The notes beneath the pieces were generated by a model that saw only the letters and a program-made list of their open reading frames with translations, ran no database searches and was not told the origin of the DNA. The translations under genes and the position numbers were made by a program. Below are positions 41,267 to 51,007 of a stretch of 64,000 nucleotides of DNA, piece by piece. The stretch comes from Flavipsychrobacter sp. (GTDB lineage Bacteria; Bacteroidota; Bacteroidia; Chitinophagales; Chitinophagaceae). The first letter of the stretch is position 1. Every line of letters begins with the position of its first letter. The stretch is taken from NCBI GenBank assembly GCA_024508935.1, contig JANINW010000014.1, positions 19,920 to 83,919 of the forward strand, given 5' to 3'.

Positions 41267-42844
41267 CTAATCAGTTACAACTAATTTCCTGGTATTCTGG
41301 TCGCTGCCATTAGTAAGCCGGTAAAAATAGTTGCCTGCGGGCAGGCTGCCACGGTCTACGTTAACCTGGTGTTTCCCTCGGACCATATTTTGATTGAGAA
41401 TAGTGCGGACTAATCTTCCCTGTGCATCAAAAAGTTGTATAGTAGTCATACCGCCCTGCGATGCAAAACTGATAGTTGTTGTTTTCGAAAACGGGTTAGG
41501 ATAGTTCTGCTTCAGTGCGTCCTCATCTGCACCTGCAACAGCATTATCATCCACATTTACACTTTGCTTAAACACCGGCGATATAGGGAAACTCTGCAAC
41601 AACACATTGTTCATGGTTTGCGTAGGTACCTGGAACCAGTCTGCAAGCACCGCTGCGTAAATAGAACGGTAATCGGTTTGTAAAGCAATGTTGTCGGCAA
41701 CCGTTACGCTGGCTGGTATTACCGGGTTAGTGCCTATTAGTCCGGGGTTTACCGCCTGGCTGAATACCATTACAGGTTCAGCCGTACCATGATCTGTACC
41801 ACCGCTGGAATTTGATTTTATCCTGCGGCCGAATTCTGAAAAAGTCATCGCCGCCACACGGTCTACTATATCCAGCTTTTTGCAATCGTCAAAGAAGGCA
41901 AATATGGCTTCTGATAAATTCTGCATCAGGCTGGCATGTGTACCCTTGGTAGTATCTGAAAGATCTACCTGCAAAGAGTGGGTATCGAAGCCCGACATGC
42001 TAACTACATATATCGGTGTCTGCAGCCCTCCAGCCACCAGGCGTGCTACTATTTTCAGCTGGTCCGCCAGGCTATTCTTGGCCGGATAAAGTGTTGATAG
42101 ATTAGTGGCCTTGGAAGCTGCCGTCTGTATCACGCCATTATATTGCTGTGTTTGCTGTGCTATATACCTGATAAAAGTAAGCTCATGGCCGGCAGGTGTT
42201 GCAGGCGCAGGGTCTACTGTGCCGTTAACTATATTATAGAAACTGCTAAGGCTGTTAATGGTCATGCCCATATTGATATTGGTGCCCTGTAATACTGGTG
42301 ATACACCATAGCCTATTTGTATGGCAAGCGGGTCGGGCATATTGGTATTCGGGTAGCCAGTAGGGAAGTTTGGATATTCTTCGTCCAGGTAGCGCCCCAG
42401 CCAGCCGGTATCCAAATACTGTGCAGAATCCGATCCGGTCATCCATATATCGGTTGCGCGAAAGTGCGACATATTCGGGTCTGGGTAGCTTACGCCCTGC
42501 ACTATACTTACTAGTCCGTCGCTATACATACTTTGTATGCCGGTCATGCTTGGGTGCAGGCCGGTAAGTGTAGTATTGGCAAGGCTCAATACCTTATTCT
42601 GCGGGATGAGGATATTGCCACGTGCTGCAGATAGCGGGCTGTACTGGTCTATTGGGATGACCATGTTCAGGCCATCGTTGCCGCCACTTAATTGTATAAG
42701 TATCAATACCCGCCCATTGGCCTGGGATTGCTTTGCCAGTAAGTTCAGCAATGGCTGCGCTGCAAAAGTGCTTACCGGTAAGCCATTTATCATAAATGCC
42801 AGGCCGGCGGCAGGTGTCATTTTTAAGAAGTCTCTGCGTTTCAT
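41267..42844 (-). CDS. DUF1501 protein with T9SS sorting domain
   Basis: The product has 525 residues. The N-terminus (KRRDFLKMTPAAGLAFMI) looks like a twin-arginine-style signal, with RR and FLK. The DUF1501 domain, related to alkaline-phosphatase-type sulfatases, runs to about 430 and includes LIQLSGGNDGLNMVIP, SMSGFDTHSLQ and FSEFGRRIKSNSSGGTDHG. A type A sorting domain (NYPNPFSKTTTISF) closes it. Presence of both an RR-type signal and a T9SS tail is noteworthy. It sits 17 bases behind its usual partner, the DUF1800 gene. Confidence 0.9.
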   Translation of the reverse strand: MKRRDFLKMTPAAGLAFMINGLPVSTFAAQPLLNLLAKQSQANGRVLILIQLSGGNDGLNMVIPIDQYSPLSAARGNILIPQNKVLSLANTTLTGLHPSMTGIQSMYSDGLVSIVQGVSYPDPNMSHFRATDIWMTGSDSAQYLDTGWLGRYLDEEYPNFPTGYPNTNMPDPLAIQIGYGVSPVLQGTNINMGMTINSLSSFYNIVNGTVDPAPATPAGHELTFIRYIAQQTQQYNGVIQTAASKATNLSTLYPAKNSLADQLKIVARLVAGGLQTPIYVVSMSGFDTHSLQVDLSDTTKGTHASLMQNLSEAIFAFFDDCKKLDIVDRVAAMTFSEFGRRIKSNSSGGTDHGTAEPVMVFSQAVNPGLIGTNPVIPASVTVADNIALQTDYRSIYAAVLADWFQVPTQTMNNVLLQSFPISPVFKQSVNVDDNAVAGADEDALKQNYPNPFSKTTTISFASQGGMTTIQLFDAQGRLVRTILNQNMVRGKHQVNVDRGSLPAGNYFYRLTNGSDQNTRKLVVTD

Positions 42845-42861
42845 ACATCCGGTTTTTTAGG

Positions 42862-44580
42862 TCAGCACAATTGATGTTCTGCCAGGTGAACTAATTCAGT
42901 TAATAATCCGGTGATCCTTGTTTTTACAGTGGTGGTATTGGTACTGTTAGGTAAAGATTGGTAATTGATCCACGCAGTTGTCCAATAGGTATCATTGGTT
43001 TGTCCTGATAATAGATTGGCAATTTTAAGGCTTGTCTTTTTTGCAGCAGATATATCGAGGCCTAATAAAACATCGGCAAAGAAATCTATAAGCGTATTTG
43101 GATTGCTGGGGTCAATACATTGTTTGGCAAATGCCAGTACATCTATTTTTATAGCGGTGCCTGTACCGGCAGAGAAACCGGAAGCCAGCATCATGTCTGA
43201 AAACTCCATACGTTTAGGCAGGGTCACGGAATTGATCCATGTTTCATAGTATTGCGGCTCCTGGTGAAATGCCGGCCAGCCTGCCACATTAGGTGGGTCG
43301 CCGGGGTCTTGTTCCAGCAATACCAGGTAGTTGCGCAGGTAGTTCCACAGCGCATATTGTTTGTCAATAGAAATACTGGTTGGCACTGTAATGCCCGCAG
43401 AGCGGAATGTGCCTGTAATAAAATCAGCAGGAGTGCGAATGTAGCAGCCCTGGCTGTTCATATCATAGAAATGATCGCTCTTCAGCAGTTGAGCTAAAAC
43501 AGGTTTAATATCAAAGCTGTTGTAGACCAGGGTTTGGGCTAGGGGCGCTATTACATTGATCTCCGTAGCCTGGTCTATCACGTAGTATACAAAGAAGCGA
43601 TAGAGCCTTCGGCACATATGCAATGCTGTTTCATTTTTGCTGAACAGCATATCTATCAGTTCGTCCGTTTCTCCTGCACCAGCGGCACCTGTTTTTCCGG
43701 TGATGGTCATATTGCCATAATAGGCTGAGAAAAATTTATTGCCGGTATCGTGTTTGGTCGAGTCGAAATAGCTGGAAATAGTTGTCGTATTGATGCGCCA
43801 GCCGGTTAGTACCCTGGCTGCTGCTTTTACGTCGTCCTCTATATATGCTAATGGGTTTTCTTTACCTATGGTAAACAGCTCCTGCAATTCACGTCCATAA
43901 TTTTCATCGGGTGCTGTTTTTGTATTCAGGTAGCCATTCAGGTACTTCAGCATGCCCGGGTCTGTGGTTATTTGCCGCGTTAGTGTTTTAAAATTGCCCA
44001 GTGCCATTGTGCGCAGCAAGTCGTGGTGTTTATAGATAAGCCGCGCATCTCCAATAGAATTAGTCTCTGTAGCGAAGTAATTATGCCAGAACATCACCAT
44101 CTTCTCCAGTATGTTCAGGTCCTGGTTTACCATACGGGCTACCCACCACGATTTGAACGAGCGGATGCGATAGCTGTTTACGGTGCTATCACCGTAAGCT
44201 GCATTTACCCATGGTTGTCCTAACCCTACGCCTGTCGGGTCGGTGTATGAACTCTCATAGTTGTTTACCGGCGCGGCAACCGGGCCGGCCGGGATATTGT
44301 TGATGAGATAGTCAACTGCGTCGGAAACTGTTTTCGATTGCAGGACAGCGATATCTGCTTCCCGCACGCCAAATGTGGTTCGCCGTAAAAGGTGGATGAT
44401 CTCGTTCCGTCCCCAGGTGCCTGAATAAGGGCTTAATCCCGAAGTAGCCTTCAGACCTGCAGGCAGAGTTTGGTTAGCGTATTTCTCAAAAACTGTGTCG
44501 TGTGCAGTTTTTGCAGGTGCGTTTTCCACCTGTGTGGCTATCAGTTCTTCAAAGAACTCACGGCGGTTTTTATTACCCAT
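42862..44580 (-). CDS. DUF1800 family protein
   Basis: The product has 572 residues. It shows DUF1800 features: RNEIIHLLRRTTFGVREADI at the start, GRELQELFTIG in the middle, and RVLTGWRINT, VAGWPAF and SNPNTLIDFFADVLLG later. DUF1800 and DUF1501 genes are paired throughout bacteria, and their products are exported; the process they serve is not known. It is the first gene of the pair. The N-terminus begins NKNRREFFEEL with no clear signal peptide, so how it is exported is unclear. Confidence 0.9.
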   Translation of the reverse strand: MGNKNRREFFEELIATQVENAPAKTAHDTVFEKYANQTLPAGLKATSGLSPYSGTWGRNEIIHLLRRTTFGVREADIAVLQSKTVSDAVDYLINNIPAGPVAAPVNNYESSYTDPTGVGLGQPWVNAAYGDSTVNSYRIRSFKSWWVARMVNQDLNILEKMVMFWHNYFATETNSIGDARLIYKHHDLLRTMALGNFKTLTRQITTDPGMLKYLNGYLNTKTAPDENYGRELQELFTIGKENPLAYIEDDVKAAARVLTGWRINTTTISSYFDSTKHDTGNKFFSAYYGNMTITGKTGAAGAGETDELIDMLFSKNETALHMCRRLYRFFVYYVIDQATEINVIAPLAQTLVYNSFDIKPVLAQLLKSDHFYDMNSQGCYIRTPADFITGTFRSAGITVPTSISIDKQYALWNYLRNYLVLLEQDPGDPPNVAGWPAFHQEPQYYETWINSVTLPKRMEFSDMMLASGFSAGTGTAIKIDVLAFAKQCIDPSNPNTLIDFFADVLLGLDISAAKKTSLKIANLLSGQTNDTYWTTAWINYQSLPNSTNTTTVKTRITGLLTELVHLAEHQLC

Positions 44581-44704
44581 AACCGGTTGATTTTTAAATA
44601 GACCCTAAATATGTGCTTCAGTTTAACGAAAAGTTAAATAAAATATATTGATTTTGTGCTAATAGCTTAATGCTTGTTTTACAACGAGGCGCATATTTTA
44701 GCAA

Positions 44705-44732
44705 TTGATTGGTTATATTAGCAGTAAATTTG
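44705..44732 (+). promoter_or_regulatory. Promoter of the desaturase gene
   Basis: TTG (44705-44707), a spacer of 17 bases and a perfect TAAATTTG (44725-44732) lie 17 bases before the GTG start. Confidence 0.68.
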
Positions 44733-44749
44733 CATATAATTTATAATTA

Positions 44750-45871
44750 GTGGAGTCTGTACTTAAGAAAAAGAAACTGGTGAAGTTTGCCCCTAAGGGG
44801 AGCGATAGTTTTTATGATGCTATGAAAAAAGCGGTTGATGATTATTTCATCAGCAACAATATTTCGCAGCATGCCAATGGAGCAATGAAGGTAAAGACAG
44901 CCACCATGCTGGCCATCTACTTCCTGCCTCTGGTTGCTATTATTACAGGATTGGCTTCTGTAAGTACCGTATTGTTTTACGGGTTATGGTTGCTGATGGG
45001 CGTAGGTATAGTGGGTATAGGTACCTGTGTTATGCACGATTCCAACCATGGGGCTTATTCCTCCAATAAAGGTATCAACCTGTTTTTAGGTAATCTTCTT
45101 AACCTGATAGGAGGATATTCGCGCAACTGGCGTATACAGCATAATGTATTGCACCATACTTATACCAATGTGGAAGGACTGGATGAAGATATTGACGGCA
45201 CAATATTGCTGCGCATGTCGCCGAACAGGCCTTTGCTCGGTATTCACAGGTACCAGCATATATACTCATGGTTCCTGTACCTGCTCATGAATCTTTTCTG
45301 GGTTACGGTAAAGGATTATACCATGATCGTACGTTACAACAGGGAAGACCTGCTGAAAAAGGAAAAAATAACCATGCGCAAAGCGTTGATAGAAGTAACA
45401 GCTATTAAATTGACATACTTCCTCGTTACGTTGGTATTACCATTATTATTCTCGTCAATGCCATGGTATCATGTGCTGGCAGGTTTTGTAATGATGCATA
45501 TGGTGGCGGGCCTGGCACTGGCTTGTATCTTCCAGCCGGCGCACGTTATGGAAACTTCTTCATTCAGCATGCCTACCGCCGATCTGAAAATGGAAGATAA
45601 CTGGGCTACACACCAACTGCTGAATACAACCAATTTCGCACCGGGCAGCAAGATCACTTCATGGTTTATGGGTGGCCTCAACTACCAGATAGAACATCAC
45701 CTGTTCCCACATGTATGCCATATCCACTATCCAAAGATATCAGGCATAGTAAAAGCGGTGGCAGAAAAGTACGGTGTGCCTTATAATGTACAGCCTACCG
45801 TAATGCGTGCCTTACTGGAGCACGGACGTATGCTGAAGAACCTTGGCAGGCCGGTTCCCGTTCGCGCATAA
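44750..45871 (+). CDS. Fatty acid desaturase (acyl-CoA/acyl-lipid type)
   Basis: The 373 residues have four or more membrane helices and the three His boxes of the desaturase family: HDSNHG, HNVLHHTYTN and QIEHHLFPHV. These hold a di-iron centre that inserts a double bond into an acyl chain. The QxxHH in the third box is typical of front-end or delta-6-like desaturases, so a linoleoyl-CoA desaturase label would be by family only. A GTG start at 44750 is preferred because the promoter box ends just upstream and no ATG precedes residue 25. The membrane fluidity role is inference. Confidence 0.92.
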   Translation: MESVLKKKKLVKFAPKGSDSFYDAMKKAVDDYFISNNISQHANGAMKVKTATMLAIYFLPLVAIITGLASVSTVLFYGLWLLMGVGIVGIGTCVMHDSNHGAYSSNKGINLFLGNLLNLIGGYSRNWRIQHNVLHHTYTNVEGLDEDIDGTILLRMSPNRPLLGIHRYQHIYSWFLYLLMNLFWVTVKDYTMIVRYNREDLLKKEKITMRKALIEVTAIKLTYFLVTLVLPLLFSSMPWYHVLAGFVMMHMVAGLALACIFQPAHVMETSSFSMPTADLKMEDNWATHQLLNTTNFAPGSKITSWFMGGLNYQIEHHLFPHVCHIHYPKISGIVKAVAEKYGVPYNVQPTVMRALLEHGRMLKNLGRPVPVRA

Positions 45872-45922
45872 ACAATTATTTGAGCATTGTTGTTAGTATC
45901 TTAGTCTAACAATTTAAAGCTC

Positions 45923-46774
45923 ATGAAAAAGATCCTTACAAATGTATTGCTGCTGGTAGCTGTATTAGTGTCGGCCACAAGTCAGTTATATGCCCAGTCA
46001 TGCTGCGCCAAGGGCGGCGACTGGCAATTGCTTGCCCTGAACACCGATTTCCGCGAAGCACACCTGGCTCCTTTGCCGCTTGAATATAGCCCGGCCAAAG
46101 GTGCAATGATCAATTTCAATACTACAGATGCAGGTAAGGATGGCAGTGCATTTTATGTACCGTCTGACCAACCCACTGATAAAGTGCTGATCATTTTCCA
46201 CGAATGGTGGGGACTGAATGATTACATTAAGCGCGAAGCCGAAAGATGGCAGGGATTGTTGGGCAATGTAGACATATATGCTGTAGACCTGTACGATGGC
46301 CGCGTGGCCAACGATCCTGAAACGGCAGGCAAACTGATGAGCAGCCTTGACCAGAAAAGGGGAGAAACAATAGTAAAGGGCCTGCTAAAAAAAATAGGAA
46401 ATGATAAACTGGTAGCTACCCTTGGCTGGTGTATGGGCGGTACCTGGTCTTTTACGGGTACATTACTTGCTGGCAATAATGCCGCAGGTTGTGTAGCCTA
46501 TTATGGTTTCCCTGAAAAGAATGAAAAGAAAATAAAGACACTGCAGGCCGATGTGTTATACATCCGTGCCAGGCAGGATGGTTTTATTACAGCCGCTGAT
46601 GCTGCTGAATTTATGAAGCAGGTAATAGCTGTGAAGCCTAAAAGTAAAATGCTGGAATATGATGCCGTACATGCCTTTGCCAATCCCAGCAATCCTAAAT
46701 ATGATATGAAATCGGCAAAGCTGGCGGAAGCAGAAGCGGTGAAATTCCTAAAAGAAAGATTGCAACAGGAATAG
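45923..46774 (+). CDS. Secreted dienelactone hydrolase family protein
   Basis: The 283 residues have a signal peptide (NVLLLVAVLVSATSQLYA) and an alpha/beta-hydrolase domain. The nucleophile is Cys in LGWCMGGTWS, as in dienelactone hydrolases; the Asp lies in RARQDGFITA and the His in AVHAFANP. Substrate unknown. It acts outside the cytoplasm. Confidence 0.9.
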   Translation: MKKILTNVLLLVAVLVSATSQLYAQSCCAKGGDWQLLALNTDFREAHLAPLPLEYSPAKGAMINFNTTDAGKDGSAFYVPSDQPTDKVLIIFHEWWGLNDYIKREAERWQGLLGNVDIYAVDLYDGRVANDPETAGKLMSSLDQKRGETIVKGLLKKIGNDKLVATLGWCMGGTWSFTGTLLAGNNAAGCVAYYGFPEKNEKKIKTLQADVLYIRARQDGFITAADAAEFMKQVIAVKPKSKMLEYDAVHAFANPSNPKYDMKSAKLAEAEAVKFLKERLQQE

Positions 46775-46793
46775 CAGCATATTTAACGATAGT

Positions 46794-46830
46794 AAAGCGC
46801 GGAACCTCAATCGTTTCGCGCTTTTATTTA
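46794..46830 (+). terminator. Rho-independent terminator
   Basis: The stem AAAGCGCG(GAAC)/(GTTT)CGCGCTTT is followed by TATTTATTTGG. Confidence 0.85.
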
Positions 46831-46869
46831 TTTGGTAAAAGCCGTAAGTTTAGTTTACAATGCTGTGGT

Positions 46870-49278
46870 ATGCCGAGATATTTACCCCTTTTGTTTTTAA
46901 CTGTTTTATTTCCATCGTTCCTGTTTGCCCAAAGAAGCCAGGTAATAAGGGGTACCATTACCGATAAAGAATCGCATATTGCGTTGATAGGAGTTACGGT
47001 TGCTGTTACAGATGTATTGCCGCATATAGCAACCGCTACAGATGAAAATGGCCGGTTTATATTGGCTAATGTGCCGGTAGGGAAACATACCATACAGGTT
47101 ACCTACCTTGGCTACCAGCCACTCACATTACAGAATATATTAGTCACTTCAGGAAAAGAAGTAATACTCCCGCTTGAAATGGAAACTTCTTCCCGGCAAA
47201 TGGAAGAAGTGGTAGTGAAGCAGAAGCGGGAACACATCAACGAAATGGCCCTGGTAAGTGCCAAGACATTTGATGTGCAGGAAACAGAACGGTATGCCGG
47301 CAGCCGGGCAGACCCGGCGCGTATGGCTTCAAATTTTGCAGGTGTGCAGGGTGCTGATGATTCGCGCAATGATATCATTATACGGGGTAATTCTCCGCAA
47401 GGCCTGTTGTGGCGGCTGGAAGATGTAGATATACCCAATCCCAATCACTTTGCCATACCAGGTACAACAGGCGGACCGGTAAGTATGCTGAACAATAAAA
47501 CCCTTGGCAATAGTGATTTTTTTACCGGGGCTTTTCCTGCGGAGTATGGTAACTCCACAGCAGGCGTTTTCGACCTGAAAATGCGTAATGGAAATAATAG
47601 CCGTTACGAGTTTACCGGCCAGCTGGGTTTCCTTGGTACCGAACTTGCAGCAGAAGGTCCTATATCCCGGAAGTCCGGGGCTTCATTCCTGGTCACTTAC
47701 AGGTATTCTACACTTAAACTGTTTGAAGGGCTGAATATACATATAGGCACCAATTCTGTACCCAATTACCAGGATGCTGCTTTTAAACTCAATTTTCCTT
47801 TAAACAAAAAAGCTAACCTGTCCTTCTTTGGTATTGGAGGATTAAGCAAGATAGACCTGGTAGTAAGCAAGTACACCCAGCCGAGCGAGGAGATATATGG
47901 GGAATCGGACCGCGACCAATATTTTTATTCTAATACAGGCCTGGCAGGCGCCTCTTTTAGTTACATCATTAATTCGACTACGTATACCAAAATAACGGTA
48001 GCACAAACCGCCAACGAAATAGGCGCTCACCATGATAAAGTTTTTCGTGATGCGAATTTCAAAGTAGATTCACTTAAACCTATTCTTGACTATGTATTTG
48101 GGACTTATAGCACCGTAGCCCATTGGTATCTCAACAAAAAAATATCGCCGCGGCAAACATTGAAATTAGGATTGGTTAATAACTATTATTACTCGAACCT
48201 GGTAGATAGCAGCCGTCAATACCCGCCTACACGTCCTGATTGGCAGCGCCGTCTGGATTATAAAGGCGGCACTGACCTGCTGCAGGCCTATGTGCAGTAT
48301 AAATATCGCCCAACAGATGCACTTACTATAACGGGTGGCTTACATGCGCAATATCTGACACATAATCAATCTAAATCTATAGAGCCCCGTATAGCCCTGC
48401 GCTGGAAGGCCGGGGTGAATGATGCTATTAGTTTTGGTTATGGCTTACACAGCCAGCTACAGCCACTTTACCAATATTATGCGCATTTGCCGCAATATAG
48501 CCAGGCAATGATGCATAATTATAATGTCGATTTTACCCGCAGCCATCATGCAGTGGCCGGTTATGAACATGCTTTCAGCAATGTGCTGCGCGTGCGTACA
48601 GAAGCTTATTACCAGTACCTGTTTAACGTCCCGGTAGAACTAAAACCCAATTCATCTTATTCAGGTCTTGATCTTGGCTCGTCCTTCGGCAGGTATTTTC
48701 CCGATACTTTACAGAATACAGGCACCGGGTATAATTACGGATTAGAACTGACTTTAGAGAAAGTATTCAGTAAAGGGTATTATGTATTATTTACCGGTTC
48801 GGTTTTCGATTCGAAAGCGAAGGGCAATGATGGTGTATACCGTAATACGGATTATAACAGCCATTTTGCCGTGAATGCATTGGGTGGGTATGAAAAGAAA
48901 CTGGGCAAGTACAGCACTTTGTTAACGGGTGCGAAGGTGACCTATGCAGGCGGCAGGTTATATTCGCCGCCGGATGTGGCAGCGTCTAATGCTACTGGAG
49001 ACCTGGTAATTGTAGAATCGCAGCGGAATACACTAAAATTTCCCGATTATTTCCGTGCCGATCTTAAGCTAGGTGTACGTATTAATGCAAAGAAGTTTAC
49101 GCATGAGATAGCTATCGACCTTGTGAATATACTGGGCACTAAAAACCTGTTGTCGCTCACCTATAGTCCTGATCTTGCTGCACAGGGAGTATATCCATTC
49201 ATTAAGGAATATCAATTAGGCTTTTTGCCACTTTTCTATTACCGGGTAGACTTTGGTACTGGAAAGAAGCACTCATAA
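46870..49278 (+). CDS. TonB-dependent receptor with carboxypeptidase-like regulatory domain
   Basis: The product has 802 residues. After the signal peptide (LPLLFLTVLFPSFLFA) comes a CarboxypepD_reg-like domain (RGTITDKESHIALIGVTVAVTD ... GKHTIQVTYLGYQPL). A plug follows (EEVVVKQKREHINEMALVSA, with RGNSPQGLLWRLEDVDIPNPNHF), and then a 22-strand-type barrel ending in YYRVDFGTGKK. It takes up a ligand across the outer membrane with TonB. No SusD partner is adjacent, so it is not a standard SusC/D set; ligand unknown. Confidence 0.93.
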   Translation: MPRYLPLLFLTVLFPSFLFAQRSQVIRGTITDKESHIALIGVTVAVTDVLPHIATATDENGRFILANVPVGKHTIQVTYLGYQPLTLQNILVTSGKEVILPLEMETSSRQMEEVVVKQKREHINEMALVSAKTFDVQETERYAGSRADPARMASNFAGVQGADDSRNDIIIRGNSPQGLLWRLEDVDIPNPNHFAIPGTTGGPVSMLNNKTLGNSDFFTGAFPAEYGNSTAGVFDLKMRNGNNSRYEFTGQLGFLGTELAAEGPISRKSGASFLVTYRYSTLKLFEGLNIHIGTNSVPNYQDAAFKLNFPLNKKANLSFFGIGGLSKIDLVVSKYTQPSEEIYGESDRDQYFYSNTGLAGASFSYIINSTTYTKITVAQTANEIGAHHDKVFRDANFKVDSLKPILDYVFGTYSTVAHWYLNKKISPRQTLKLGLVNNYYYSNLVDSSRQYPPTRPDWQRRLDYKGGTDLLQAYVQYKYRPTDALTITGGLHAQYLTHNQSKSIEPRIALRWKAGVNDAISFGYGLHSQLQPLYQYYAHLPQYSQAMMHNYNVDFTRSHHAVAGYEHAFSNVLRVRTEAYYQYLFNVPVELKPNSSYSGLDLGSSFGRYFPDTLQNTGTGYNYGLELTLEKVFSKGYYVLFTGSVFDSKAKGNDGVYRNTDYNSHFAVNALGGYEKKLGKYSTLLTGAKVTYAGGRLYSPPDVAASNATGDLVIVESQRNTLKFPDYFRADLKLGVRINAKKFTHEIAIDLVNILGTKNLLSLTYSPDLAAQGVYPFIKEYQLGFLPLFYYRVDFGTGKKHS

Positions 49279-49296
49279 GCTGTATCTTGCCATCGT

Positions 49297-50337
49297 ATGA
49301 ACAACCGAATAGACGCACTTACATCTACGCGCGGCTTTGCTGCATTGATGGTAGTGATATTTCATTTCGGTTGCGATGTTTTGCCGTTTAGTTATTGCGA
49401 CCGCTTTTTCAGCGGCGGTAATTTTGCTGTCAGCTATTTTTTCGTGCTGTCTGGTTTTGTTATGTATCTCACTTACCATGCAAAGCAAGTAGGGTATAAA
49501 AGCTTTATGGGTAAACGCATAGCACGTATCGCACCGCTATACTTATTTGCTCTATTACTGGTAGCAGGGCAGGAATTGTATAAGCATTATACAAGCGCTG
49601 AGCCGCTTGAGCCACATTTCATAAGAAAGCTCGTATTAAGTGTTACATTCCTGCAGGCATATGTGCCGGGGTATACACTAGGTCTGAATGTGCCGGGCTG
49701 GTCACTATCCATAGAAATGTTCTTTTACTTGTTGTTTCCCTTATTGCTTTGGCTACAAAAGAAAAATGAACAACGCTTTGTTTGGCTGACGGTTGTTGTA
49801 TTCTTTGTTTCACAGTTGGTACACCTGTTGCTTTTACAACATTATGATCCTGCAACGCCGGAACAGCATGATCTTATTTTCTACAATCCTGTATTACATT
49901 TGAATGAGTTTATGACCGGTATGTGCGGCGGGTATTTTTATTTCAAAATGAAAGAAGCCGGTCGGAGGTTTTCATCGTTACCATTGCTGGTGCTTATAGT
50001 GCTGATGATAACTTTTATACCCCGTGCTATCAGTATACATAATGGTTTGATAGGCCCGTTGTTCTTATTGTTTATACTGGCAGTAGCAATTAATAATCCA
50101 CGTTTCCTTAACCTGAAGCCCCTGGTATTCCTGGGAGAGATAAGCTACGGGATATACATTCTGCAATTGCCTGTAAATATCCTGGCTACAGGTATCAATG
50201 AGCGTTTCCTGCATTTAGCGACTTTGCCTTTTTTCTATTTTTATTTAATACTGTTACTGATCATTTGCAGTATATGTTACTATACTATTGAAATACCTGC
50301 AGCAAGATTTATAAATGCCCGTATAAAAAAATACTAA
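49297..50337 (+). CDS. Acyltransferase family 3 membrane protein
   Basis: The product has 346 residues and about ten membrane helices. The family motif TRGFAALMVVIFHFGCD with its His lies at the start, followed by FFVLSGFVMYL and MGKRIARIAPLYLFALLL. These enzymes transfer acetyl or other acyl groups to surface sugars or lipids. It lies 18 bases after the TonB receptor and may be cotranscribed with it. Confidence 0.92.
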   Translation: MNNRIDALTSTRGFAALMVVIFHFGCDVLPFSYCDRFFSGGNFAVSYFFVLSGFVMYLTYHAKQVGYKSFMGKRIARIAPLYLFALLLVAGQELYKHYTSAEPLEPHFIRKLVLSVTFLQAYVPGYTLGLNVPGWSLSIEMFFYLLFPLLLWLQKKNEQRFVWLTVVVFFVSQLVHLLLLQHYDPATPEQHDLIFYNPVLHLNEFMTGMCGGYFYFKMKEAGRRFSSLPLLVLIVLMITFIPRAISIHNGLIGPLFLLFILAVAINNPRFLNLKPLVFLGEISYGIYILQLPVNILATGINERFLHLATLPFFYFYLILLLIICSICYYTIEIPAARFINARIKKY

Positions 50338-50388
50338 GCATAATTATTTTTTCTGTTTCAGATTTCTTCATAACATTGCATCCTGGTG

Positions 50389-50522
50389 AACATAATGTAT
50401 AAACATATAAAGAATTGTATGGCCCCGCTTATAGCGAAGGGAATCGCATTATGTTAGTATATATCGAACAAGAACATATCTAAATAATCAGCCCTTCGGA
50501 TAAACCGGAGGGCTTTTTTTTA
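50389..50522 (+). ncRNA. Candidate structured RNA element between acyltransferase and thioesterase genes
   Basis: The 194-base gap holds an outer nine-base stem AACATAATG (50389-50397) with CATTATGTT (50447-50455). Inside it is a hairpin with CCC-CGCT / AGCG-(AA)-GGG at 50423-50441. A terminator then follows at 50490. A weak -7-like box TAACATTG (50371-50378) could start a short transcript. It may be a small RNA, a leader with an attenuator, or a 3' UTR. I recognise no known family. Confidence 0.35.
50490..50522 (+). terminator. Rho-independent terminator, ten bases before a start codon
   Basis: The ten-base stem AGCCCTTCGG/CCGGAGGGCT is followed by a run of eight or more T. It ends about ten bases before the thioesterase ATG. 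Confidence 0.9.
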
Positions 50523-50531
50523 TACTTAAAA

Positions 50532-50951
50532 ATGAAACAGATGAAACTGATCAACAAAAAAATATGCATGGGTAAAGACATTGGCATTCATGGTAACATG
50601 TTTGGCGGCATTTTGATGGCATGGATAGACGAAGCAGCTGCTGCCTTTGCTACAGAATACTGTTATACGCCCAATATGGTTACCCTGAGGGTAGGGGAAT
50701 TGTTGTTCAAACGCCCTATAAAGGCGGGTAATCACATACGGCTATATGGTTCTGTTGCTCATTTAGGGAAAACTTCCATTTCGTTGGATATAGAAGTGCG
50801 TAAATACAATGTGTATAGTGCAGAGGAGACGGTGGTATGTACTACCAGCATCACTTTTGTAAGGATAGATGATGATGGAAATCCTACCCCCATAGGTGAA
50901 TCGGTAAGGAAAAAGCATGCGGGCCTGGAAGCCCTGGTTGCGCACGGATAA
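50532..50951 (+). CDS. Acyl-CoA thioesterase (hotdog fold)
   Basis: The 139 residues match YciA-type hotdog thioesterases: GKDIGIHGNMFGGILMAWIDEAAAAFATEY with the Asp in the active site, and KRPIKAGNHIRLYGSVAHLGKTSISLDIEV. It hydrolyses acyl-CoA to free acid and CoA in the cytoplasm. The start codon follows a terminator by only about ten bases, so expression may require reading through it or initiation within it. A second in-frame ATG lies three codons later. Confidence 0.9.
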   Translation: MKQMKLINKKICMGKDIGIHGNMFGGILMAWIDEAAAAFATEYCYTPNMVTLRVGELLFKRPIKAGNHIRLYGSVAHLGKTSISLDIEVRKYNVYSAEETVVCTTSITFVRIDDDGNPTPIGESVRKKHAGLEALVAHG

Positions 50952-50953
50952 AA

Positions 50954-50990
50954 AAGCTACCTGGTACAAAGTGCCAGGTAGCCTTTATAT
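50954..50990 (+). terminator. Terminator after the thioesterase gene
   Basis: The nine-base stem GCTACCTGG/CCAGGTAGC with a nine-base loop is followed by CTTTATAT. Confidence 0.8.
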
Positions 50991-51007
50991 GTATGCTGAA
51001 AAGCCGG

